Shown here one piece after another: positions 26,018 through 40,211 of a DNA stretch of 64,000 bases. The notes beneath the pieces were generated by a model. That model did not search any database. It saw only the letters and a program-made list of their open reading frames with translations, and was not told the origin of the DNA. Both the position numbers and the translations under genes were made by a program. Positions within the stretch are counted from its first letter, which is position 1. Each line of letters starts with the position of its first letter. Source of the stretch: an uncultured Desulfosarcina sp. (GTDB lineage Bacteria > Desulfobacterota > Desulfobacteria > Desulfobacterales > Desulfosarcinaceae); assembly GCF_963668215.1 (NCBI RefSeq), contig NZ_OY764190.1, positions 682,001 through 746,000 on the forward strand, written 5' to 3'.

Positions 26018-26055
26018 TTTGTACGAGGATTCAATCAACTGAAAAGGAGAAGACA

Positions 26056-27138
26056 ATGCAAAGAATCCCAGTCGGCGTGATCGGCGCCACAGGCATGGTC
26101 GGACAAAATTACATTCGGCTTTTGGACGCACACGCCTGGTTTGAGGTAACCTATGTGGCGGCCTCGCCCGGATCGGCCAATCAGCCCTACCAGGATGCCG
26201 TGGCCGGCAGGTGGCTGATGGCCACCCCGATTCCCGAAGGCGTGTCCCACTTGATCGTCGGTGATGCCAACCGGACCGATCAGGCCAAAAGCCAATGCCG
26301 TCTGATTTTTTCAGCCGTCAATATGAAAAAAGACGCCGTCGCGGCCCTGGAACTGGAATATGCGAACCAGGGCCTGGCCGTGGTCTCCAACAACTCGGCC
26401 CATCGCCATACCCCTGATGTTCCCATGGTCATCCCGGAAATCAATCCCCATCATCTTGAAATCATTCCTGCCCAGCGAAAAAGCCGGGGTTGGGACAACG
26501 GACTGATTGCCGTAAAATCCAATTGCAGCGTTCAAAGTTACATGGCCCCGATATACGCCCTCATCAAGGCTGGCTTTCCGGTCAACCGGGTAATCCTGAC
26601 CACCCTTCAGGCCCTGTCCGGGGCGGGCTACCCGGGACCTGCCGCAATTGACCTGGTGGATAACATCGTCCCTTATATCGGCGGCGAGGAAGAGAAATCC
26701 GAAATCGAACCGCTCAAAATCCTTGGACGCGTCGAGGGGAACGCCATCGTCAATGCTTCCGGTTTAGACATTTCCGCCCACTGCACGCGCGTCCCGGTAA
26801 CGGATGGCCATACCGCCTGTGTCAGCCTGGAATTCAAGGAGGCCAAACCGGATCTCAATGAGATCGCAACCATCTGGCGCCAATTTTCAGGACTGCCTCA
26901 AGAATTGGCGTTGCCTTCGGCTCCGAAAAGGCCCATAATCGTCAAAACGGAACCCGACCGCCCCCAACCTCGAAAAGACCGGGACCTCGACAAGTCGATG
27001 GCCGTTACCGTAGGCAGGTTGAGAAAATGCAACGTATTTGACGTACGCTTCATCGGACTGCACCACAACACCGTCCGGGGCGCTGCCGGCGGAGCTATTT
27101 TGACCGCTGAATTGTTGCAGGCGGGCAATTACCTTTGA
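26056..27138 (+). CDS. asd: Aspartate-semialdehyde dehydrogenase, archaeal/fungal-type
   Basis: A 360-residue enzyme that reduces aspartyl phosphate to aspartate semialdehyde with NADPH, the branch-point step for Lys, Met and Thr. The Rossmann motif GVIGATGMVGQNY is at the N-terminus, the active-site cysteine in VKSNCSVQSYMAP (about residue 157), a conserved His in ISAHCTRVPV, and the C-terminal HHNTVRGAAGGAILTAELL motif. Ribosome binding site AAAAGGAG at 26040-26047. Single-gene unit behind a threonine attenuator. The sequence pattern fits the archaeal/fungal branch better than the E. coli one. Confidence 0.9.
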   Translation: MQRIPVGVIGATGMVGQNYIRLLDAHAWFEVTYVAASPGSANQPYQDAVAGRWLMATPIPEGVSHLIVGDANRTDQAKSQCRLIFSAVNMKKDAVAALELEYANQGLAVVSNNSAHRHTPDVPMVIPEINPHHLEIIPAQRKSRGWDNGLIAVKSNCSVQSYMAPIYALIKAGFPVNRVILTTLQALSGAGYPGPAAIDLVDNIVPYIGGEEEKSEIEPLKILGRVEGNAIVNASGLDISAHCTRVPVTDGHTACVSLEFKEAKPDLNEIATIWRQFSGLPQELALPSAPKRPIIVKTEPDRPQPRKDRDLDKSMAVTVGRLRKCNVFDVRFIGLHHNTVRGAAGGAILTAELLQAGNYL

Positions 27139-27150
27139 ATTTTTTGTATG

Positions 27151-27188
27151 CGTTCACAGGGCACCGCATCTGCGGCACCCTGTAAACG
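27151..27188. terminator. Inverted repeat downstream of asd
   Basis: CAGGGCACCGCA (27157-27168) and TGCGGCACCCTG (27171-27182) pair with two mismatches, extended outward by CGTT/AACG. There is no T run on either side, so if it is a terminator it is not of the classic intrinsic type. The rest of 27189-27331 holds nothing recognised. Confidence 0.4.
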
Positions 27189-27331
27189 CCTACCGTCCGA
27201 GGGTTTGAACTCCTTCGAGCGTTTCAACCCTTTGAACACATATGATTTTAAATTTTCGCACATTCAACCCTTTCTATCCAAAGATTAATTTTTAGGGTTA
27301 ATGAGCTTAAACCGAAACTCGATCAGGTATT

Positions 27332-30300
27332 TCACCCATCAAGGACTTTTCGAATTTTATCCGACAATTTGGAGATCGTATAAGGCTTCTGGATAAAGCC
27401 GTTGCAACCGCGCTTCATAATCTCTTCCGCTTTCCCGTCGCGGGCGTATCCACTGGACAGAACGACAGGAATGCTTGGCTGCATTTCTCTAATGCGATCG
27501 AAGGTTGCGCTTCCATCCATACCCGGCATAATCATGTCAAGAATCACCAGATCGATAGCGTCGCCCAGCTTGGAAAACTCAGAGATGGCCTGTTCGCCTC
27601 CGTTTGCAGCAATCACCGTATAGCCCATACTCTTCAACAATTCTGTCGTCACATCGATGACCATGGCTTCATCATCTACCAAAAGAATGGTTTCCGTACC
27701 CTTCCGCATCTCCTGGACAGTTGGATGCTCGTGATAGACTTTTTTGTCTGATACAGGCAAATGGACGGTGAACGTGGTCCCTACGCCGACGTCACTGTTT
27801 ACCGTTATGAAGCCGTCATGGTTTTTCACGATTCCGTATGCCGATGCCAGGCCCAAACCCGTGCCGCGGCTTTTTTCCTTGGTCGTGAAAAAAGGATCGA
27901 ACACATGCTTGATGTCGTTTCCATCGATGCCCATGCCATAATCCTTAACCGAAATGGTTGCATACCGACCGGGCATCGCATTGTGAAGTTTGCATAAGTT
28001 CTGGTCTAATGTTGTGACACTGGTTTCCAGAAAGATCGTTCCCCCATCAGGCATGGCCTGCCAGGCATTGACATACATGTTGAGCAATACCTGTTCAATC
28101 TGCTGTCGGTCAGCCTCAACAACGATCAGACTTGATGACAGCTGCTTTTCGACTTGAATCTCTTTCCTGGTCCGACTGAACATGGCCGAACTTGCATTGA
28201 CCAATTCATTCACATCGATGGGTTTGGGCTCGTATTTTCCACCTCGGGCGGCGCCAAGCAGTTGCCTGGTAAGCCCCGATGCGCTTCGAATATATTCCTC
28301 AATAGCCTGGATATGTTCTAACAGGCTGTGGGAAGGTGGCAAGTCCATGGCTATCAATGAGGCCCGCCCCTGGATACCCATCAGCAGGTTATTGAAATCA
28401 TGGGCGATGCCACCGGCAAGGGTCCCCAGGGATTTCATTTTCTGGGCCTGTTGAAGTGCATCCTCCATCCGTTTTTGCTCGGTGATATCACGCATGCAAT
28501 TCAATGTAGCCGGTTTGCCGTTCCATTTGATGATAGATACGCTGATTTGAACGATTTTTTCAGTGTTTTCTTTTGTGATCAGTCGAAACGAATAGGTTGA
28601 CGGCAATTCGGGCTCCCCACCAGTACGGCGGGCAAACCGATCAAGGACTGTCTGTAAATCGTCCGGATGAATGAACGCCTGGAAGGGTCTTCCTATAATC
28701 TCATTGATTTCGTATCCGGAGATTTCAGAGGATCGGGCATTGGCAAAAATAACTTTTTGTCCCTGAGCGATAAAGATGGAATCATTGGCCGTCTCGACAA
28801 GCTGACGGTATTTAAGCTCACTTTCCCGTAATGCATGCTCAGACTTTTTCCGCTCGGTAATATCCCGAACAAAGGCGAGCAGCAGCGGTTTTCCCTCTTC
28901 ATCGTCCAGCCGCTTAAGCCGGACTTCGGAATCGAAGAGGCGGCCATCACTGGTTTGCGTCTTCCACTCGAAGGTCTGCAATTCTTTTATCAAGGCGTTT
29001 TTAACGAGCTTTTCGCCAAGTAAAGCAGAGGACTCACCATCCTTTTGCTCCGGTGGAGAATAGTCGAGAAAATTTTTCCCTATAATGGACAATCGATTTG
29101 TTCTCAACAGGCTCAGCGCAGATTCGTTGCAATCGATAATCGACACGCCCATCATCAAAAGAATCGCATCCGGACTCGCTTCGTACAGACTCCTGTATCG
29201 TTCCCGTTCACTTTTGATCTCGCTGTTCTGCCTCTCCGTCATATCCAGAAATGCGTTGAATTCTCGCGCCAATTGGCCCAGTTCATCATCGGCCGGGATA
29301 GGGAGGCGAACATATTCTGCGTTTGTGGCGTTCATATCCAATTGACACAGCATCTTAATCACCGGTCGTGTCAATCGTCCGCTTAAGTAAAAACTTGCCA
29401 GTCCTCCTGTCAGCAGAAGCAGGAGCGCCGAACCATGCGTTACGATCCGGGCCAATTTAGCCGGCCTCATGATCTCGTCCAAATATGCTGAAGACGCTAC
29501 CACCCAGTCATAATCGGGTATAAATTTATATATTGCTATTTTACGCCGTTTCACGTTCTCACCCGGGTTGCGCCACGCATACTCAACAATCCCGGGGCCG
29601 TCGGAGAGCATTTCCCGGCACAAGTCGGATGGTTCCGTTCCTTGCTGCATAATATTAAATTCCGACAGTTTGGGATGGATCAGCACCTCTCCATTTTTTT
29701 TTAGGACATAGGCATACCCGCTTTTTCCAAACTGCAGAGACAAAACCATATCCCGCAGGTCCCCAGGGTTGAGCAACTCACTGAATTCCGATCGATAACT
29801 TGAGACCGAAATGATCCAGTCAAGCTCTTTTAAATAAACCATATAGAGGGCTTTTGGGTGGGGTTCCGGTTCCCCGGGATTTTGCCAGTCATATTCAAGA
29901 TAACCCTCTTTGCGGGCCATTTGTTCCTGAACAAAGCCAACGGTTGAAAAATTGCTGTCCTGCACTTTTGAGTTAGGATGAACAACCATCCGTCCTTTTG
30001 AATTAAGGCAGTATATATAACCGGAACTGCCGATTCGTTGACTGAGCAGAATCGATCTCGTTCGTTTGAGAGCTTCCTCTTTTGTAAGCATCCCTTGATC
30101 GACATAAGAGAGATGTTGTCGAACAATTTCACGATTTCTTTCAGCAATGGCTTTAAGATGATTGCGTATCGCAACGGATGCGCTGGCCTGAATTGCATTG
30201 GTCAGCGCGTGGGTTGAGTTGGTGAGGTCAAGCTTGGCATGAGAAGTCAACGATGGAACATAAAACAGCTCGACGGCAATCGACAACAGCAGGACGACCG

Positions 30301-30412
30301 GCAAATAAGCCCAGAGGATGGATCTGAAAATACGGGCGCGAAATGTTCTGTTTGGCTGTTTCAACGTCCTGCCTGATTCCTGTTCCGATTCAACAATTCC
30401 GTTCTGCGCCAC
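27332..30412 (-). CDS. Hybrid sensor histidine kinase: Cache, HAMP, two PAS, HisKA, HATPase, receiver
   Basis: A 1026-residue inner-membrane sensor. Membrane helix at 32-51, a periplasmic double Cache region to about 345 (two repeats with SGYIYCLNSKGRMVVHP and SGYAYVLKKNGEVLIHP), second helix about 350-368, HAMP, PAS at about 425-545 and 555-675, kinase core with GTLAGGIAHDFNNLL (His about 671), HATPase with GTGLGLASAYGIV, and a C-terminal receiver (LVILDMIMPGMDG, Asp near 960). The GIAHDFNN H-box is of the class found in hybrid kinases with attached receivers. It stands alone, so its target is unknown. Cache domains often bind amino acids or small carboxylates. Confidence 0.93.
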   Translation of the reverse strand: MAQNGIVESEQESGRTLKQPNRTFRARIFRSILWAYLPVVLLLSIAVELFYVPSLTSHAKLDLTNSTHALTNAIQASASVAIRNHLKAIAERNREIVRQHLSYVDQGMLTKEEALKRTRSILLSQRIGSSGYIYCLNSKGRMVVHPNSKVQDSNFSTVGFVQEQMARKEGYLEYDWQNPGEPEPHPKALYMVYLKELDWIISVSSYRSEFSELLNPGDLRDMVLSLQFGKSGYAYVLKKNGEVLIHPKLSEFNIMQQGTEPSDLCREMLSDGPGIVEYAWRNPGENVKRRKIAIYKFIPDYDWVVASSAYLDEIMRPAKLARIVTHGSALLLLLTGGLASFYLSGRLTRPVIKMLCQLDMNATNAEYVRLPIPADDELGQLAREFNAFLDMTERQNSEIKSERERYRSLYEASPDAILLMMGVSIIDCNESALSLLRTNRLSIIGKNFLDYSPPEQKDGESSALLGEKLVKNALIKELQTFEWKTQTSDGRLFDSEVRLKRLDDEEGKPLLLAFVRDITERKKSEHALRESELKYRQLVETANDSIFIAQGQKVIFANARSSEISGYEINEIIGRPFQAFIHPDDLQTVLDRFARRTGGEPELPSTYSFRLITKENTEKIVQISVSIIKWNGKPATLNCMRDITEQKRMEDALQQAQKMKSLGTLAGGIAHDFNNLLMGIQGRASLIAMDLPPSHSLLEHIQAIEEYIRSASGLTRQLLGAARGGKYEPKPIDVNELVNASSAMFSRTRKEIQVEKQLSSSLIVVEADRQQIEQVLLNMYVNAWQAMPDGGTIFLETSVTTLDQNLCKLHNAMPGRYATISVKDYGMGIDGNDIKHVFDPFFTTKEKSRGTGLGLASAYGIVKNHDGFITVNSDVGVGTTFTVHLPVSDKKVYHEHPTVQEMRKGTETILLVDDEAMVIDVTTELLKSMGYTVIAANGGEQAISEFSKLGDAIDLVILDMIMPGMDGSATFDRIREMQPSIPVVLSSGYARDGKAEEIMKRGCNGFIQKPYTISKLSDKIRKVLDG

Positions 30413-30661
30413 ATCAACGTCTAAATTTGCATCGGCCTGTTCCTGCTTAACTTTAGGAGAAACGTCATCTCAAACAGCAACCATCCGGAAATGGCCAATT
30501 TGCCCGACATCTTTTTTGCGTGAAAAGTTCTTGCAGGAAAATTTCGACAGGATCGGCCTTTCTGATTTTTCTTTTGATTCAATCGGCATTATCTTGTTAC
30601 GGGTCAGGAAAGAAACCATTTTCACCTGCCGATTGGCTCAAGGATTTAAACGAGGTATCCC

Positions 30662-31597
30662 ATGGCCAGCCACGATCCAATGCTTAAAAATTTTACCACC
30701 CGGCCGATCCTGCTGGACGGGGGGATGGGACGTGAATTGCAGTTCCGCGGGGTGCAGCTGTCCAGGCAGATCTGGTCGGCCAGTGCCCTTACAGAAGCGC
30801 CGGATATGGTCCGGACGGTTCATGAAGACTACATCCGGGCCGGTGCGGACATCATTACCACCAACACCTACGGATTGATCCGGGAAAATCTTGCAAAGGC
30901 CGGCCTGGAAGACCGGTATGAGGATCTCAACGCCATTGCCGGACGCCTGGCCAGGCAGGCCTGCGCCACTGCGGACCGGCCCGTGCTGGTGGCAGGCTCC
31001 CTGCCGCCGCTGCGGGGCAGTTTCAGGCCCGACCGGGTAGGCCCTGCATCAAAGCTCATCTCCTGCTACCGGGAACAGGCGAGAATTCTGGCTCCTTTTG
31101 TGGATTTCTTTTTATGCGAGACCATGTCCAGCGCCGTCGAGGGCAGCGCGGCGGCGGCAGGGGCGCTGGAGGCGGGAAAGCCCGTGTGGGTTTCCTGGAC
31201 CCTGCATGAGGATCATTCCGGACGGTTGCGAAGCGGGGAAACCATCGAAGAGGCGGTCCATGCCCTTGAAGGGCTAAAGGTCACCGGCTGTCTTGTCAAC
31301 TGCTCCGCCCCTGATAGCATCACAAAGGCCATTCCTCTGCTGGCTGAAACCGCTGAAGATCGAATCATTGGCGGATATGCCAATACCTTTTTCCCCATTC
31401 CTGAAAACTGGCAGCTTGACGGGAGCCAGGAAACCGACGGGCTGCTCTCCTTGAGAAACGATCTTGATCCGGAAGCCTACGCCCAATACGCCGTCCAATG
31501 GATTCGGGATGGTGCGGCCGTGGTTGGCGGATGCTGCGGCACCCGGCCCGCCCATATTAAAAAAATTTTCGATATCATATCCGGGGAAGGCAATTGA
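30662..31597 (+). CDS. Homocysteine S-methyltransferase family protein
   Basis: A 311-residue (beta/alpha)8 enzyme. The N-terminal LLDGGMGRELQFRG, the TNTYGLIRENL segment and the zinc-binding cysteines in GCLVNCSAP and VVGGCCGTRP are diagnostic for the MmuM/BhmT family, which moves a methyl group from S-methylmethionine or betaine-like donors to homocysteine. The methyl donor cannot be told from the sequence. The gene is monocistronic and its 250-base upstream region shows no SAM riboswitch that I can recognise. The start is preceded by a weak GAGG. Confidence 0.88.
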   Translation: MASHDPMLKNFTTRPILLDGGMGRELQFRGVQLSRQIWSASALTEAPDMVRTVHEDYIRAGADIITTNTYGLIRENLAKAGLEDRYEDLNAIAGRLARQACATADRPVLVAGSLPPLRGSFRPDRVGPASKLISCYREQARILAPFVDFFLCETMSSAVEGSAAAAGALEAGKPVWVSWTLHEDHSGRLRSGETIEEAVHALEGLKVTGCLVNCSAPDSITKAIPLLAETAEDRIIGGYANTFFPIPENWQLDGSQETDGLLSLRNDLDPEAYAQYAVQWIRDGAAVVGGCCGTRPAHIKKIFDIISGEGN

Positions 31598-31752
31598 TGG
31601 CGCTTTACGTATACATGGGTAAGGAAGTGGCGACGTTTCAATTGAAGAGCGGCCTGCTCTGCCCACAAGGGTGCGGCAGATGCCGCCCGACCGCCGACGT
31701 GCAGGTTATACAATCCCGGAAATGCTATATAACGGTTTTGTAATCGCGTACT
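31598..31752. other. Gene-free stretch
   Basis: Between the methyltransferase and the dispersed repeat. Contains a short inverted repeat (GCGGCAGATGCCGC, 31673-31686) but no T run. Together with repeat copy 2 and the following 350 bases, this region of about 670 bases lacks a well-supported gene. Confidence 0.4.
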
Positions 31753-31926
31753 CAGACCAAGCAAAATCGTTGATCGGTGCGGGTTCAGGTCAAAAACAGA
31801 ACCATTTTTCGGTCTCAAATCGATGTTTTTTGGGCCCCAAAAGGGCGGTTTAACGTGGATAGGGCGATAGAATCCATTTTTTCGAATCGTTTTCTATCCG
31901 GCGTTGATATGTTGATACCGCAGCAA
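31753..31926. repeat. Dispersed repeat, copy 2
   Basis: Matches 25111-25283. On the minus strand it encodes STYQRRIENDSKK as in the coiled-coil gene, but the stop TAG is TGG here and the upstream part of the gene is absent. It is therefore a degenerate 3' fragment of a second copy or the footprint of a small mobile unit. Confidence 0.8.
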
Positions 31927-31971
31927 CAATTCATGGTCGCACCGAATCGAAAAACAGCGGACAGGTAGGTT

Positions 31972-32121
31972 ATGAAAATCCAAAACATGCCGATAATCCT
32001 GACCAGGAATACCCCGTTTGGCGAACGGGCCGCTGTGTTGCCGGTAGACATTGTGCGCATCCGGTATCTTTGCGACAAACGACCCGCTGAAACCGACCCC
32101 TCCTCACCTTCTCGTTCATGA
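31972..32121 (+). CDS. Possible 49-residue ORF upstream of the large kinase
   Basis: ATG 31972 follows AGGTAGG and opens [20 protein letters not shown], ending at TGA 32119-32121. Codon use is similar to neighbouring genes, but there is no recognised domain and no support beyond the ribosome binding site. It could be a leader or chance frame. Confidence 0.25.
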   Translation: MKIQNMPIILTRNTPFGERAAVLPVDIVRIRYLCDKRPAETDPSSPSRS

Positions 32122-32272
32122 CGCCTCCGACCACGCCGGGAGGCGGCCAGAATCGCCAAAAGCCACTAAGGCAAGGGTGACAGCTTCTTCGCCCCTCATC
32201 CGATGCGCGTATTTATGGTGGATGAGGGACTACGAATCCATCTACGCTGCCGCAAGGTATTCAGGAGCGCTT

Positions 32273-37153
<4,881 letters not shown>

Positions 37154-37216
37154 CGTGCGGATTCGAAAGGCTATCGGAAAACAACGGCGACGTCTAACCC
37201 AACGAAGGAGACGTTC

Positions 37217-38326
37217 ATGTCACCGATGCCCCAAACATCTTCCAAGCCCGTTGTTCTCGCGGTGGATGACGCACCCGAGAATCTCCATGTACTGATTGAA
37301 GTATTGAAGGGGGATTACAACGTAATTGTGGCCAAGGCCGGCGAAAAAGCCATGATGCTTTGCCGCAACTCACCGAAACCGGACCTCATTCTGCTCGACG
37401 TGGTCATGCCCGAAATGGATGGCTACGAAGTCTGCCGGCAGCTCAAAAAGGACACGAATACGGCAAATATCCCGGTGATTTTCGTCACCTCGCTCTCGGA
37501 GGCCGGCCAGGAGGCCAAGGGGCTGTCCTTAGGAGCGGTGGACTACATCACCAAACCCATCATTCCGGAAATCGTCAGGGCCCGGGTGGGCAACCATTTG
37601 GACCTCAAACGCCACCGGGACCACCTTGAAGATCTGGTAGAAGAGCGGACCCGGGAGTTGGCCCTGCTCAAAGAGGTGACCATCGAGAGCCTGGCGACGC
37701 TGACCGAATGCCGTGATCCGGAAACCGGCGGGCACATCATGCGCACCAAGAACTATGTCCGGGCCCTGGCCACCCGGGCAGCCAAAGACGAACGTTTTGC
37801 CGGCAGGCTGGATCCCAATACCATCGACCTTCTTTATCTGTCGGCCCCGGTGCACGATATCGGCAAAGTCGGCGTGTCCGACTCCATCATGCTCAAGCCG
37901 GGAAAGCTTACCCCCGAAGAGTTCGAACAGATGAAAAAGCACACGCTCTATGGCCGGGACAGCCTGCTGAAGGCAGAGCGCAAGCTCGGGAGCAACAGTT
38001 TTTTGCATATCGCCCAGGAAATCGCCTGCGGACACCATGAAAAATGGGACGGCTCAGGCTACCCCTTCGGGCTGGCCGGAGAGGCCATTCCTTTGTCCGC
38101 GCGGATCATGGCCGTGGCCGACGTGTATGACGCCTTGATCAGCAGGCGGGTCTACAAGGCGCCCATACCGCACAACAAAGCTGTAAAGATCATTGTCGAA
38201 GGCCGGGGCACACACTTCGATCCGGCGCTGGTGGACATTTTTTTGGAGATAACCGACGAGTTCCGCAGCATCGCCCTGGAGTTTGCGGATTATGAGGAAG
38301 AACGGGAGGCCCTTGCATCGGAATGA
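37217..38326 (+). CDS. Response regulator with HD-GYP phosphodiesterase domain
   Basis: A 369-residue cytoplasmic protein: receiver at about 12-125 (phosphoacceptor in LILLDVVMPEMDG, Lys in YITKP), a linker helix, and an HD-GYP domain with APVHDIGKVG, GHHEKWDGSGYP and ADVYDAL. HD-GYP enzymes hydrolyse cyclic-di-GMP. AAGGAG lies seven bases before the ATG. It follows the giant hybrid kinase by 63 bases and is probably its output, linking an extracytoplasmic signal to cyclic-di-GMP level. All metal-ligand residues seen appear intact. Confidence 0.92.
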   Translation: MSPMPQTSSKPVVLAVDDAPENLHVLIEVLKGDYNVIVAKAGEKAMMLCRNSPKPDLILLDVVMPEMDGYEVCRQLKKDTNTANIPVIFVTSLSEAGQEAKGLSLGAVDYITKPIIPEIVRARVGNHLDLKRHRDHLEDLVEERTRELALLKEVTIESLATLTECRDPETGGHIMRTKNYVRALATRAAKDERFAGRLDPNTIDLLYLSAPVHDIGKVGVSDSIMLKPGKLTPEEFEQMKKHTLYGRDSLLKAERKLGSNSFLHIAQEIACGHHEKWDGSGYPFGLAGEAIPLSARIMAVADVYDALISRRVYKAPIPHNKAVKIIVEGRGTHFDPALVDIFLEITDEFRSIALEFADYEEEREALASE

Positions 38327-38487
38327 CGATTTATTGGCCATAGCCTTTGATGTTCAGCACTTGAGCCTGTGGCGGCGCCTTCTCCCGAAGCATTGGTTGT
38401 TCCCCGCTTCAGGAATGTGTTGAAATTGTCACCCCTCTGTTTGATCCTGGTGTTGCGGGTTACGCCAGTTAACCGTCGGACGACTGT

Positions 38488-40056
38488 TTACAACAGGGAT
38501 TCCACCGGCAGCAGCCGAATCAACCCCACGCCCATTCTTTTCCAGAAGCCGACGTAGGGCTCCGAATCGTAAACGACCTCGCCGTCGGCGGTTTTCAGGT
38601 GCCAGCGGATGGACCCGCTTCCGTTTTCGGCCGTATCGAGTTCCAGCCGAAAAGCCATTTTCTCGATATTCAGATCGAATGCCTCAGCACTTTTCACGGC
38701 TATCTCCGGGTTGAAGAACAGGATGCAGATCTCGTTGTTGATGTTAAGGGAACGCTGGTCCAGATTCATGGAACCCACGAACATGGCCTTTCTATCGAGC
38801 ACCATGGTTTTGGCATGCAGGCTCGATTTACTCAGCCCCGGCAGCCAGGTGAACTTTTTTTGCGCCACATTTTTAACCTTTTCGTCCAATTCGAAAAGCT
38901 CCACCCCGCCCTTGAGAAGCTGTTTGCGGTATTTGGCATACCCGGCGTGGACCGCAGAGACATCGTTGGAGGCCAGAGAGTTGGTCAAAATACGCACCTT
39001 CACACCTTTGGCGCAAAGATCACACAAGGCCTCGGCCCCCTTTTTGCCGGGAACGAAATAGGGCGACACGATGATCAGTTCCTCGGTTGCTTTCTGTATA
39101 ATGGGCCACAACTGAGAAATGAGCAGTTCCGATTCCCAGTTGTCACCGCGCTCTTTTTTCTCCGGCGAGTCATGGATCACCTTGGCCTCGGCCCATTCGA
39201 ATTGCGAACGTCCGGCACGCAGGGTGTTGGCCAGATTCGAATTCTTCAAGGCCTCGATGTAAGCGGCCGCGTTCTCGCTGTCGGCGAACGCCGCCATGCG
39301 AAGCCGGAGATCTTCCAGCCGCCCCGAATCCGACGGCGGGGCCAAGGCAGAGGCCGGATAGGCCCAATCGCTGTTCCAGTACTGGTCGAAGGCTTCGGAC
39401 ACGCCGGGAACCACGGGACCGACGGCCAGAAGGTCGAGATCGGCAAAAGCCAGTTCGGGATTGGCATTGAAATACTCGTCGCCGATGTTGCGGCCGCCCA
39501 CGATGGTCGCCTGGTTGTCCACGGTAAACGACTTGCTGTGCATGCGATAGTTGACTTCTTTAAAGCGGGTGATCCATTGCAGGTTTTTCGAAGCCCCACG
39601 GTCGAAGGGGTTGAAAAGGCGCACCTCCATCTTCGGGTGGGCATCCAGGGTGGTCCATACATCGTCGGCGTCGCTGCCGTAGATATCGTCGATGAGCATA
39701 CGCACCCGAACGCCCCGGTCGGCCGCCTTGATCAGTTGATCGACGAGCAGTTTTCCCACCGTATCCTGATGATACATGTAATACTGAACGTCAATGCTGC
39801 GCTCGGCCAGATTGGTCAAAACGACACGGCTGACAAACGCATCGAGACCGTTTTCCAGCAGATTCACCCCCGACCGGCCCGGATGGTTCGCAAGTTCTTC
39901 GGCAAAGGTTCGACCGAGAAGGGTTGCCTGGCCGTCTTCGATAACAGTAGACGGCGGGCGTTGAATATCCCTTGGAAGGCTGGAGCAGCAAGTAAACCAC
40001 ACGATGCCGCAAAGAGCGGCCAGGATGACCGCCAGCCTGTTTTTCACCATATGCAT
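38488..40056 (-). CDS. Phospholipase D/cardiolipin synthase-type lipoprotein
   Basis: A 522-residue protein with two HKD motifs: HSKSFTVDNQATIVGGRN (about residue 172) and HAKTMVLDRKAMFVGSMN (about residue 414), as in ClsC/YmdC-type phosphatidyltransferases. The N-terminus is a lipoprotein signal with a Cys pair (GIVWFTCCSSL). AAGGAGG is seven bases before the ATG. It probably joins or exchanges phospholipid head groups in the envelope, for example making cardiolipin. It is convergent with the HD-GYP gene. A long frame on the opposite strand (38599-40194) is a shadow. Confidence 0.88.
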   Translation of the reverse strand: MHMVKNRLAVILAALCGIVWFTCCSSLPRDIQRPPSTVIEDGQATLLGRTFAEELANHPGRSGVNLLENGLDAFVSRVVLTNLAERSIDVQYYMYHQDTVGKLLVDQLIKAADRGVRVRMLIDDIYGSDADDVWTTLDAHPKMEVRLFNPFDRGASKNLQWITRFKEVNYRMHSKSFTVDNQATIVGGRNIGDEYFNANPELAFADLDLLAVGPVVPGVSEAFDQYWNSDWAYPASALAPPSDSGRLEDLRLRMAAFADSENAAAYIEALKNSNLANTLRAGRSQFEWAEAKVIHDSPEKKERGDNWESELLISQLWPIIQKATEELIIVSPYFVPGKKGAEALCDLCAKGVKVRILTNSLASNDVSAVHAGYAKYRKQLLKGGVELFELDEKVKNVAQKKFTWLPGLSKSSLHAKTMVLDRKAMFVGSMNLDQRSLNINNEICILFFNPEIAVKSAEAFDLNIEKMAFRLELDTAENGSGSIRWHLKTADGEVVYDSEPYVGFWKRMGVGLIRLLPVESLL

Positions 40057-40211
40057 GGGTTTTCCTCCTTTGGCGGGAGCTATCGTTTTTTGATATCACC
40101 CTGGATCGCCGATTCCTATGTGACGTCCATCGCCGGAGCGCAAGAAAACATCAAAACCAACGGCCACCGCTCTATGTTAGCGGCAAGTTATTGAAGCAAT
40201 AAGGCATTTTC

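Noticed and set aside
30413..30661. Possible SAM riboswitch before the homocysteine methyltransferase
   Set aside because: No SAM-I-like conserved core, kink-turn or terminator could be found.
38599..40194. 531-codon open frame on the plus strand
   Set aside because: It is antisense to the phospholipase D gene, which has both HKD motifs and a ribosome binding site; the plus-strand translation has no domain pattern.
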